Shown one piece after another: positions 43,185 through 50,980 of a DNA stretch of 64,000 nucleotides (position 1 is its first letter; each line of letters begins with the position of its first letter). The notes under the pieces are model-generated. The model made no database searches. It was not told the origin of the DNA and saw nothing but the letters and a program-made list of their open reading frames with translations. The stretch comes from Pararhizobium_B sp963760965. GTDB lineage: Bacteria; Pseudomonadota; Alphaproteobacteria; Rhizobiales; Rhizobiaceae. Made by a program: the position numbers and the translations under genes. Location: positions 310,001 through 374,000 of the forward strand of contig CAVXEW010000002.1 of assembly GCA_963760965.1 (NCBI GenBank). The letters run 5' to 3'.

Positions 43185-43757
43185 ATGCAGACCAAGCCAA
43201 GCAAGGATTTCGATGGCGCCCTGGCCGATTCGCTCCAGAGCGAACTCGAGAAGGACTTGAGCGAAAGCAAGACGCGGCCCGCGCCGAGAGCCGTCAACGG
43301 TGACGTCGTCGCCGAAACGGTCTCGCGCCTTCCGCGGAGGATTGCCGGCGGCTTCGCCGGTGTCGGAAACGACCTCGACCGGCGGGCGCGCGAATGGCGC
43401 AACACCTACCGGCTCATGGAACAGCAGCGTCCGCATCTCGAAGCCGCGGAAGCGGAACGGGACCGCCTGCATGACGCGCTGGAGCGCGCCCTCGCCGAGG
43501 TGAAGGACAGCAACCAGATCTTCAAGGAAGCCATCCATCGCACCAAGGAAGGCGACGTGTCGTCGGACCTCGGGCCGCAGTTCGCGCGCTGCCTGGACGG
43601 CCTCGACGAACTGGAGAGCGTGACCGAGGCGCTGACCGTGAACATGCTCAACATCCGCACCTGCTGGGAGCAGTACGCGCGCACCATCATCCGCGCGCAG
43701 AAGATGCGCGACGAACTGAGGGAGAGCTCGCCGAAGATGCCCCAGGTCGACGACTGA
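43185..43757 (+). CDS. Uncharacterised coiled-coil protein
   Basis: A 190-residue soluble protein, rich in Glu, Arg, Ala and Leu. Residues about 70-105 (QQRPHLEAAEAERDRLHDALERALAEVKD region) form a heptad-type coiled coil, and a second helical part follows around EYA-like LNIRTCWEQYARTII. No known domain is recognised. GGAG lies 12 bases before the start. A CtrA-type site over its promoter suggests cell-cycle-dependent expression, and a strong terminator at 43780 isolates it as a one-gene unit. Confidence 0.75.
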   Translation: MQTKPSKDFDGALADSLQSELEKDLSESKTRPAPRAVNGDVVAETVSRLPRRIAGGFAGVGNDLDRRAREWRNTYRLMEQQRPHLEAAEAERDRLHDALERALAEVKDSNQIFKEAIHRTKEGDVSSDLGPQFARCLDGLDELESVTEALTVNMLNIRTCWEQYARTIIRAQKMRDELRESSPKMPQVDD

Positions 43758-43779
43758 CCGCGCATCGACGGTATCTTCG

Positions 43780-43811
43780 AAAGCCCGCGGCCTTTGCGCC
43801 CGCGGGCTTTT
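43780..43811 (+). terminator. Intrinsic terminator
   Basis: AAAGCCCGCGG (43780-43790) pairs perfectly with CCGCGGGCTTT (43800-43810) around a nine-base loop and ends in T residues. It closes the transcript of the coiled-coil gene 22 bases after its stop. Confidence 0.85.
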
Positions 43812-43869
43812 CGCATGTTGCAATCCTCGCCTTGGTTCTGCAGCCTGACGCCTTGCAGGGAGAAAGGCG

Positions 43870-44154
43870 ATGGCCAACGGGCAGAGAACGGTAAGCGTGC
43901 GGATCGACGGCCGTGTCCAGGGCGTCGGCTTCAGGGCATGGACGCAATCGCAATCGCGCATGTTCGGTCTTGCCGGCTGGGTCCGCAACGAACCTGACGG
44001 ATCCGTGACCGCCCTGATACAGGGTGAGGAAAGTGCGGTCGCCTCGATGCTGGAGCGGCTGCGAGGCGGACCGCCCGGCGCGGGCGTTCGCCGCCTCGAT
44101 GCGGAGGACTGCGCTGCGGCAGCCCTCCCCCGCGGCTTCGAAATCCGCTACTGA
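43870..44154 (+). CDS. acyP: Acylphosphatase
   Basis: A 94-residue enzyme hydrolysing carboxyl-phosphate bonds. The catalytic arginine is R22 in GRVQGVGFRAW and the asparagine N40 in GWVRNEPDGSV, both at the family positions. It is the usual full length. AGGGAGAAAGGCG precedes the start. It is convergent with the SDR gene, three bases apart. Confidence 0.95.
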   Translation: MANGQRTVSVRIDGRVQGVGFRAWTQSQSRMFGLAGWVRNEPDGSVTALIQGEESAVASMLERLRGGPPGAGVRRLDAEDCAAAALPRGFEIRY

Positions 44155-44157
44155 GCC

Positions 44158-44946
44158 TCAGACCGAGCGGATCGAGCCGCCGTCGCAGCGCACGAGGCCG
44201 CCGGTCATGTAGCTCGCCGGGCCGCTGACGAGAAATGCCGCGACCGACGCGAACTCCTCGACGGTGCCGTAGCGACCCGCAGGGATCGCTGCCCGGGCCG
44301 CCTCCTGGACTTCCTCGATGGTCTTGCCGGTGCGCTTCGAGTTGGCCGCATCAAGCTCCTCGACGCGCTCCGTCTGGATTCGCCCCGGCAGCAGCAGGTT
44401 GAAGGTGACACCGTCTCCGGCGAGTTCGTTCGCCATCGACTTCGACCAACCTACCAGAGCCGACCGCAGCGCATTCGACAGGCCGAGATTGGGGATCGGC
44501 TGGACGACGCCGGAAGAGGCGACCGTGAGCACGCGGCCCCACCCCTGCTTCCGCATGGCCGGGACGAAGCGGGCGGTGAGGTCCATCACGCGCAGGACCA
44601 TCATCTCGAACTGGCGTGCGACGACCTCCGTGCTCGCATCGCTCATCGCGCCCGGCGGCGGGCCGCCCGTGTTGTTGACCAGGATGTCCACATCGCCGAA
44701 GCGGTCGCGCACGGCGGCCTCGAGATGGTCGACGACCGCCTTGTCGGCAAGGTCCGCCACGACGTGGGTCGCCTTGCCGTTGCCGCGTTCGGTGATCCTC
44801 TGCGCGGCGGCGGCCAGCCGGGCCTCGCTTCTGCCGCAGATGATGACGTCGGCGCCTTCGCCCGCCAGCCGCTCGGCAATTCCGAGTCCGAGGCCGCGCG
44901 AGGAAGCCAGCACCAGGGCACGTTTGCCCGAGATTTCAAGATCCAT
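44158..44946 (-). CDS. SDR-family oxidoreductase lacking the usual YxxxK
   Basis: A 262-residue Rossmann-fold protein. The cofactor turn is ASSRGLGLGIAE, NNTGGPPPG replaces the usual NNAG, and TVASSGVVQPIP provides the serine. Aligning LSNALRSALVGWSK on the normal YSASKAAL pattern puts Ser at the catalytic Tyr and Arg at the Lys, so classical dehydrogenase chemistry is doubtful. A recognised SDR branch has this form. AGGAGG precedes the start at 44946. Substrate unknown. Confidence 0.82.
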   Translation of the reverse strand: MDLEISGKRALVLASSRGLGLGIAERLAGEGADVIICGRSEARLAAAAQRITERGNGKATHVVADLADKAVVDHLEAAVRDRFGDVDILVNNTGGPPPGAMSDASTEVVARQFEMMVLRVMDLTARFVPAMRKQGWGRVLTVASSGVVQPIPNLGLSNALRSALVGWSKSMANELAGDGVTFNLLLPGRIQTERVEELDAANSKRTGKTIEEVQEAARAAIPAGRYGTVEEFASVAAFLVSGPASYMTGGLVRCDGGSIRSV

Positions 44947-45080
44947 GCAATCCTCCTGTGCTGACGGTCTGATAGCCGCCGCGGGCCGGAATGAAAAGAC
45001 CGACAGACGGCCGAACATTGTCCGCGGGCCCGCAATGAGGTATCGCAACCGCTGTTCCGGCCCTCAGAAGTCCTGCTGCC

Positions 45081-46118
45081 ATGACCGACATCACCATCCG
45101 CCGCCCCGACGACTGGCACCTCCACCTGCGCGACGGCGCCATGCTCGCCGGCGTACTGCCCGAAACGGCGCGTCACTTCGCCCGGGCGATCATCATGCCG
45201 AACCTCGTGCCGCCGGTGGTGACGGTCGCCGATGCAAAGGCATACCGGACGCGGATCCTGGACGCCCTGCCGGACGGCGCCGACTTTTCCCCGCTGATGA
45301 CGCTCTACCTGACGGAGGGCACCGATCCGGACGACGTCGCGGCCGGTTTCTCGGAAGGGGCCGTCGCGGCGGTCAAGCTCTATCCGGCCGGGGCGACGAC
45401 CAATTCGCAGAGCGGCGTGCGGGACATAGGCAAGGCGATGCCGGTTCTCGAGCGAATGGCCGAGATCGGCATGCCGCTCTGCGTACATGGCGAGGTGACC
45501 CGCGCCGACGTCGACATCTTCGACCGCGAGGCGGTGTTCGTCGAAACGGTACTCGACCCTCTGAGAAGGCGGCTGCCCGAACTCCGCGTGGTGCTGGAGC
45601 ATGTGACGACGCGTGACGGCGTCGACTATGTCCGGGGCGCGACAGCCAATCTCGCGGCCACCGTCACGACGCATCACCTGATCATCAACCGCAACGCCAT
45701 TCTCGCCGGCGGGATCAGGCCGCACTACTACTGCCTGCCTGTGGCCAAGCGGGAAGCACATCGGCTGGCGCTGCGCGAGGCTGCCACCTCGGGGGACCCG
45801 CGTTTCTTCCTCGGCACCGACTCCGCACCGCATGTCGATCCGCTGAAGGAATGCGCGTGCGGCTGCGCCGGTATCTTCACGGCGACGAACACGATGAGCC
45901 TTCTCGCCCACGTATTCGAGGCCGAGGGCGCGCTGGATCGCCTCGAGGCATTCGCCTCGCTGAACGGGCCGGCATTCTATGGGCTGGCGCCGAACGAGAA
46001 GACGATCACGCTCAGGAAGCGGGCCGAACCTGTCGCCTTTCCGACGCACATCGAGACGGGGGACGGACCGGTGACCGTGTTCGACCCGATGACGCCAATC
46101 CACTGGGAAGTGGGGTGA
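45081..46118 (+). CDS. pyrC: Dihydroorotase (PyrC type)
   Basis: A 345-residue amidohydrolase of pyrimidine synthesis. The metal-binding HLHLRDGAML is near the N-terminus, the carboxylated lysine lies in VAAVKLYPAG, further ligands in CVHGEVT and LEHVTTRDG, and the catalytic aspartate in FLGTDSAPH. The size and motifs are those of the E. coli PyrC class. It is followed by pyrE 57 bases later. Confidence 0.94.
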   Translation: MTDITIRRPDDWHLHLRDGAMLAGVLPETARHFARAIIMPNLVPPVVTVADAKAYRTRILDALPDGADFSPLMTLYLTEGTDPDDVAAGFSEGAVAAVKLYPAGATTNSQSGVRDIGKAMPVLERMAEIGMPLCVHGEVTRADVDIFDREAVFVETVLDPLRRRLPELRVVLEHVTTRDGVDYVRGATANLAATVTTHHLIINRNAILAGGIRPHYYCLPVAKREAHRLALREAATSGDPRFFLGTDSAPHVDPLKECACGCAGIFTATNTMSLLAHVFEAEGALDRLEAFASLNGPAFYGLAPNEKTITLRKRAEPVAFPTHIETGDGPVTVFDPMTPIHWEVG

Positions 46119-46175
46119 CGGTATGGCGCAGCCGGGACCGTCCTGCTAAGCGGTTCGGGCGCCTGCAGACTGAGG

Positions 46176-46883
46176 ATGACGCCGATGTTCTCGAACTCCT
46201 TCCCCGACAAGGCGGTCATGGCCGACCTGGCCGCCCGCATGCTCCTTGAGATCGATGCCGTGCATTTCCGCGCCGACGAGCCTTACAGGCTGACGTCCGG
46301 ACTGGCGAGCCCGGTTTATATCGACTGCCGGAAACTGATCTCCTTCCCGCGCATCCGCTCGGCCCTGATGGACTTCGCCACCGCGACGATCCTGCGCGAG
46401 GCGGGCTTCGAGCAGTTCGATTCCGTGGCGGGAGGCGAGACCGCGGGCATTCCCTTCGCGGCGTGGATCTCGGAGCGCATGGGCCTGCCGATGCAATACA
46501 TCCGCAAGAGGCCCAAGGGATTCGGCCGCAACGCACAGATCGAGGGCGACATGCCGGAAGGTTCGCGGGTGCTGCTGGTCGAGGACCTGACGACCGACGG
46601 CGGCAGCAAGATCAAGTTCGCCGAGGCGATCCGAAACTCAGGTTCCGAGATCAGCCACGCCTTCGCCCTGTTCTACTACGACATCTTCCCCGCGGCGTCC
46701 GACCGTCTCGCCGAGAAGGGTCTGACCCTGCACTACCTTGCGACTTGGCAGAACGTGCTCGCCGCCGCGCGGCGGGATCGGCTGTTCGACGAATCGACAC
46801 TCGACCAGGTGGGCGATTTCCTCGACGCTCCGCTGGAATGGTCGGCACGCAACGGCGGCATTTCCGAACTTCCGGAACTCTGA
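46176..46883 (+). CDS. pyrE: Orotate phosphoribosyltransferase
   Basis: A 235-residue enzyme joining orotate and PRPP to orotidine monophosphate. The PRPP-binding loop is VLLVEDLTTDGGSKIKFAEAI, and PVYIDCRKLISFPRIR and QYIRKRPKGFGRN are the flexible-loop regions of the rhizobial form. It forms a pyrimidine pair with pyrC. Convergent with pgi. Confidence 0.93.
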   Translation: MTPMFSNSFPDKAVMADLAARMLLEIDAVHFRADEPYRLTSGLASPVYIDCRKLISFPRIRSALMDFATATILREAGFEQFDSVAGGETAGIPFAAWISERMGLPMQYIRKRPKGFGRNAQIEGDMPEGSRVLLVEDLTTDGGSKIKFAEAIRNSGSEISHAFALFYYDIFPAASDRLAEKGLTLHYLATWQNVLAAARRDRLFDESTLDQVGDFLDAPLEWSARNGGISELPEL

Positions 46884-46897
46884 TTGCGAAAGTCACT

Positions 46898-46916
46898 ACT
46901 TACCTAAGAGGTAAGT
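46898..46916. repeat. Inverted repeat between pyrE and pgi
   Basis: ACTTACC-TAAGA-GGTAAGT is a perfect seven-base stem with a five-base loop; ACTTAC recurs at 46921-46926. There is no T-run, so a Rho-independent terminator is not convincing. It sits in the 49-bp gap between two converging genes. Confidence 0.5.
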
Positions 46917-46932
46917 CTCTACTTACAATAAT

Positions 46933-48570
46933 TCAGGCTCCAAGGTCTCGGAGCGCCCTGACGAGCCCCTCTGTCGAGGAGTCGTGACCAGCTGCGCTTT
47001 CCTTGCCCTCGACGACCGGCAGCAGCCCCGTCGCAAGCTCCTTGCCGAGTTCGACACCCCATTGATCGAAGGCGTTGATGCCGAATATCTGTGCCTCGAC
47101 GAAGACACGGTGTTCGTAGAGCGCGATCAGGCGACCGAGCGTGAATGGCGTCAGCTTTTCGTAGACGATCGTGATCGACGGCCGGTTGCCGGTGAAAACG
47201 CGGTGCGGCGCGAGGCGTGCGGCCTCGGCATCGCTCATGCCCTTGTCGAGCAGTTGCCGCTTCGCCTCGTCATGCGTGCGGCCCCGCATCAGCGCTTCCG
47301 ACTGCGCCAGGCAATTGGCGACGAGCAATTGCTGCTGGTGCCTGAGTTCAGGCTCGTGCCCGACGGCCGCAATCATGAATTCGACGGGGACCGGATCAGT
47401 ACCCTGGTGAAGCAGCTGGAAGAAGGCGTGCTGGCCGTTCGTTCCGGGTTCGCCCCAGACCACCGGCCCGGAATGGCGCTTCAGCCGCGTGCCGTCGAGC
47501 GTAACGCCCTTGCCGTTGGACTCCATGTCGAGCTGCTGCAGATAGGCCGGGAAACGGGCCAGCCTCTGGTCGTAGGGAATGATTGCGCGAGATCCATGAC
47601 CGCAGATTTCCCGATGATAGAAACCGACGAGCCCGAGCAGCACCGGCAGGTTCTTCGCCAACGGCGCGGCGCGGAAATGGACGTCCATCGCATGAGCGCC
47701 GTCCAGGAACCGACCGAAATCCTCCGGTCCGACGGCGATCATCAGCGGCAGTCCGATCGCCGACCAGACCGAATAGCGTCCTCCGACCCAGTCCCAGAAG
47801 CCGAAGGTCCGCTTCTCGTCCATGCCGAAGTCGCGGACCTTTTCGAGCGCGGTCGAAACCGCCGCGAAGTGGTCCCGCACGGCCGTTTCCCCAAGCGCAT
47901 CGGAGATCCAGCGGCGCGCGGTCTGCGCGTTGGTCATGGTCTCCACGGTGGTGAAGGTCTTGGAGGCGACGATTACAAGCGTCGTCTCCGGCGAGAGGCG
48001 GGCCAGCGTGTCGGCGATATGGGCGCCGTCCACGTTGGAAACGAAATGTGCGCGGGGTCCGTCGTGGTAGGGGGCAAGCGCCAGCGTCGCCATGGCCGGC
48101 CCGAGGTCGGAACCTCCGATGCCGATGTTCACGATGTCCGTGAACGGCTTGCCCGTCGCGCCGGAAAGCTTCCCCGAGCGCACGTCTTCGGCGAAGGCGG
48201 ACATCGCATCGAGTACGGCCTTGACCTCCGGCATGACGTCAGCACCGTCGACCATCACTGGGGCGCCGGAGCGATTGCGCAGGGCCGTATGCAGCACCGC
48301 GCGGCCCTCCGTCGTATTGATCGCCCTGCCGGCGAACATTGCATCGCGGCGCTGCTCGACATTGGCGGCCTGCGCCACGTCGAAGAGGCGTGCCATGGTG
48401 CGTTCCGTCACTGCGCATTTCGAGTAGTCGAGCGTCAGGTCCTCGAGGTTCGCGGAAAATCGCGCAAACCGTTCGGGATCCTCGGAGAAGGCGGCGCGCA
48501 TGTCCCGCGGGGCGTTCTGCTGGTGGTGCGTGCGCAACGCCGCGATGGCGCTTTCGATGGCCTTGCTCAT
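46933..48570 (-). CDS. pgi: Glucose-6-phosphate isomerase
   Basis: A 545-residue enzyme interconverting glucose 6-phosphate and fructose 6-phosphate. VNIGIGGSDLGPAMA, the signature FWDWVGGRYSVWSAIGLPL, the glutamate block GSDLG/QLDMESNGKG and the C-terminal KELATGL are all present. GGGAGCAAGTAA precedes the start. It connects with the downstream fructose uptake operon metabolically, but is not in it. Confidence 0.95.
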   Translation of the reverse strand: MSKAIESAIAALRTHHQQNAPRDMRAAFSEDPERFARFSANLEDLTLDYSKCAVTERTMARLFDVAQAANVEQRRDAMFAGRAINTTEGRAVLHTALRNRSGAPVMVDGADVMPEVKAVLDAMSAFAEDVRSGKLSGATGKPFTDIVNIGIGGSDLGPAMATLALAPYHDGPRAHFVSNVDGAHIADTLARLSPETTLVIVASKTFTTVETMTNAQTARRWISDALGETAVRDHFAAVSTALEKVRDFGMDEKRTFGFWDWVGGRYSVWSAIGLPLMIAVGPEDFGRFLDGAHAMDVHFRAAPLAKNLPVLLGLVGFYHREICGHGSRAIIPYDQRLARFPAYLQQLDMESNGKGVTLDGTRLKRHSGPVVWGEPGTNGQHAFFQLLHQGTDPVPVEFMIAAVGHEPELRHQQQLLVANCLAQSEALMRGRTHDEAKRQLLDKGMSDAEAARLAPHRVFTGNRPSITIVYEKLTPFTLGRLIALYEHRVFVEAQIFGINAFDQWGVELGKELATGLLPVVEGKESAAGHDSSTEGLVRALRDLGA

Positions 48571-48626
48571 TTACTTGCTCCCTGATTTTCGCGCTCCGGC
48601 GGGTATGAGACAGGCTCCGGCCGAAA

Positions 48627-50333
48627 TCAAGTTGGCGCCGGGTCGCGCAGGTGCCGCCGAAGGATCTTGCCGACATTGCTCTTCGGCAGTTCGTCGCAGA
48701 ACTCGATATGGCGCGGGCGCTTGTAATTCGTCAGGTTGGCCCGGCAGTAGGCCCGAAGTTCTGCCTCCCCCAGAGCAGGGTCGCGGCGCACCACGAAAAG
48801 CTTGACGACTTCGCCGGAGTGCTCGTCCGGCACGCCGATCGCGGCAACTTCACGCACGCCCTCGTGTGCCGACACGACTTCCTCGATCTCGTTCGGATAG
48901 ACGTTGAAGCCGGAGACCAGGATCATGTCCTTCTTGCGGTCGACGATCGACGTGTAGCCTGCCTCGTCCATGAAACCCAGGTCGCCCGTGCGGAAGAACC
49001 CGTCGTCGGTCATGACCCTGGCGGTCTCGTCGGGCCGGTTCCAGTAGCCCTTCATGACCTGAGGTCCGCGCACGCAGATCTCGCCGATGTCGCCGAGCCG
49101 CAGCGGGTTGCCGGCGTCGTCGCGGATGTCGATCTCGGTAGAAGGAAGAGGCAGGCCGATCGTTCCGGTGAAGGACGTGACGTCGAAGCGGTTTGCGCTC
49201 ACGACCGGCGAGGTCTCCGAGAGGCCGTAGCCCTCCGCGATGTGACAGCCGGTGACCGCCTTCCAGCGCTCGGCGACCGGCCTTTGCACGGCCATTCCGC
49301 CGGCGAGCGTCAGGATGAGCGGCCGGAAGTCGAGGGAAGCGAAGCTTTCGAAGGCAAGCAGCGCATTGAACAGCGTATTGAGGCCGGGAAACACGTTGAT
49401 CTCGTGACGCGCCATCTCCTTCACGAGGCCGGGAATGTCGCGCGGATTGGGAACGAGGACATTATGTGCACCCTCCCTTATGCCCATCAGCATGTTCACC
49501 GTGAGCGCGAAGATGTGGTAGAGCGGCAGCGCGCAGAGATAGGTGAGCCGCTCCGGCTCCGGCCGCGTCAGGAAGGCGGCACGAAGCCACGCGGCGTTCT
49601 GCGCGACATTCGAGAGGATGTTGGCGTTGCTCAAAGCGGCGCCCTTGGCCACTCCCGTGGTTCCGCCGGTGTATTGCAGGAACGCCACGTCTTCCTCTTC
49701 TGACCGCGTGTCGGCGGAGGGCGCCGCCTTCCCTTTCCGAATTGCCGAGCGGAACGGCACATGGCCCGGCAACGACCAAGCCGGCACCATTCTCCTCACC
49801 CGGCGGATGACGAAATCGATGAGCGGACCCTTCACGCCCATGAGATCGCCCATGGTCGAAACGCACACGTGCTCGATGCGATGCCTCTGGGCAACTTCCG
49901 CGACGGTATGGGCGAAGTTCTCGAGAACGATGATTGCGCGAACGCCCGCGTCCTTCGCCTGGTGCTCGAGCTCGCGGGGCGTGTAGAGCGGATTGACATT
50001 CACCACCACCATCCCCGCCCTCAGGATACCAGCCACAGCGACCGGGTACTGCAGCACGTTCGGCATCATCACGGCGACGCGGTCGCCGCGTTGGAGACCG
50101 ATGCTCCGGAGCCAGCCGGCAAAAGCCGACGACAGGACGTCGAGCCGCCGGTAGGTGAGCGTCGCTCCCATGCAGGTGAAGGCCGGGCGCTCGCCGAATC
50201 GGGCACATGAATCTGCTATCAGGTCAGCCAGCGAGGCATGTTCGAGAGGCGGAATCTCCGAAGGCACGTTCGGAGGATAAGAACCGAGCCATATGCGCCG
50301 ACCGGCCGCTCCGCCCGAAACCTGCTCGTGCAT
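48627..50333 (-). CDS. fadD: Long-chain fatty-acid-CoA ligase
   Basis: A 568-residue AMP-forming ligase. The A3 motif LQYTGGTTGVAKGAALS, GYGLSETSPVV, the FACS-type block GFFRTGDLGFMDEAGYTSIVDRKKDMI and VSGFNVYPNEIEEVV identify a fatty-acyl-CoA synthetase. The start at 50333 follows GGAGGAGATG; a longer frame extends upstream but has no ribosome site. A TTACG-TTTA-CGTAA repeat at 50460-50475 may govern it. Confidence 0.9.
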   Translation of the reverse strand: MHEQVSGGAAGRRIWLGSYPPNVPSEIPPLEHASLADLIADSCARFGERPAFTCMGATLTYRRLDVLSSAFAGWLRSIGLQRGDRVAVMMPNVLQYPVAVAGILRAGMVVVNVNPLYTPRELEHQAKDAGVRAIIVLENFAHTVAEVAQRHRIEHVCVSTMGDLMGVKGPLIDFVIRRVRRMVPAWSLPGHVPFRSAIRKGKAAPSADTRSEEEDVAFLQYTGGTTGVAKGAALSNANILSNVAQNAAWLRAAFLTRPEPERLTYLCALPLYHIFALTVNMLMGIREGAHNVLVPNPRDIPGLVKEMARHEINVFPGLNTLFNALLAFESFASLDFRPLILTLAGGMAVQRPVAERWKAVTGCHIAEGYGLSETSPVVSANRFDVTSFTGTIGLPLPSTEIDIRDDAGNPLRLGDIGEICVRGPQVMKGYWNRPDETARVMTDDGFFRTGDLGFMDEAGYTSIVDRKKDMILVSGFNVYPNEIEEVVSAHEGVREVAAIGVPDEHSGEVVKLFVVRRDPALGEAELRAYCRANLTNYKRPRHIEFCDELPKSNVGKILRRHLRDPAPT

Positions 50334-50459
50334 CATCTCCTCCGCAAGTCGCTGAACCCAAGACAATGGCTCGGGACAACCCATTCTGTCACTTCGATGG
50401 CCCGCCGTCGCGCCGAATCCGGTCGAAGTCCGGGCCCCGCTCCGGGACCATTGCACCTG

Positions 50460-50475
50460 CTTACGTTTACGTAAA
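50460..50475. promoter_or_regulatory. LiuR/FadR-like inverted repeat
   Basis: CTTACGTTTACGTAAA contains the arms TTACG (50461-50465) and CGTAA (50470-50474). The pattern resembles the TTTACGTTNACGTAAA-type sites linked to LiuR and fatty-acid regulators in proteobacteria. It lies 127 bases before fadD and 124 before the BLUF gene, so either could be controlled. Confidence 0.45.
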
Positions 50476-50598
50476 GGTTTCCATGTGTCGTTCGACCTGA
50501 AATTCAGCGGCAGCACAAGATTGTTAATAGACGATGCGCGCAGGGTCATGGTCTGGCTGGCATGCCGGCCCCGGCACCAGCATCAGGAAAAGACGTCC

Positions 50599-50928
50599 AT
50601 GGCACTCCACAGACTGCTCTATGCCAGCACGGCGCGCGCCGGCCTCGGCCCAGACGACATCGCGGACATCGTCGCGACGGCGCAGCGCGTCAACGCTGAA
50701 CTTTCCGTGACGGGGCATCTCGCGTTCGACGGCATGGCCTTCGCGCAGATACTCGAGGGAGACGGTGACACGATCAAGGACCTCTATGCGAAGATCCGGC
50801 GGGACAGGCGGCACAGCGGCTGCGTGCTCCTGTCCTTCGTTCCGGCTGCCGAACGGCGGTTCGATGGCTGGTCGATGGGCTACCGCAGGCTCACCGACCT
50901 TCTGATGATCCAGGAACTCACCGCCTGA
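50599..50928 (+). CDS. BLUF-domain blue-light sensor protein
   Basis: A 109-residue stand-alone BLUF domain binding FAD. The flavin-switch residues are present: Y8 in LLYAS, N32 in RVNAELSVTG and Q50 in FAQILEG, with W91 in FDGWSM and the RRDRRHSG block. There is no output domain, so it should act by protein-protein contact. The start at 50599 gives the standard N-terminus. A 52-bp gap separates it from recQ. Confidence 0.92.
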   Translation: MALHRLLYASTARAGLGPDDIADIVATAQRVNAELSVTGHLAFDGMAFAQILEGDGDTIKDLYAKIRRDRRHSGCVLLSFVPAAERRFDGWSMGYRRLTDLLMIQELTA

Positions 50929-50980
50929 GACGCCGGCGCAAGGCAATTGATCACACCGGCTGCCTCGGCTAACAGCGGAC

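Noticed and set aside
46898..46926. Rho-independent terminator between pyrE and pgi
   Set aside because: The hairpin is AT-rich with no T-run on either side, so it is listed only as an inverted repeat.
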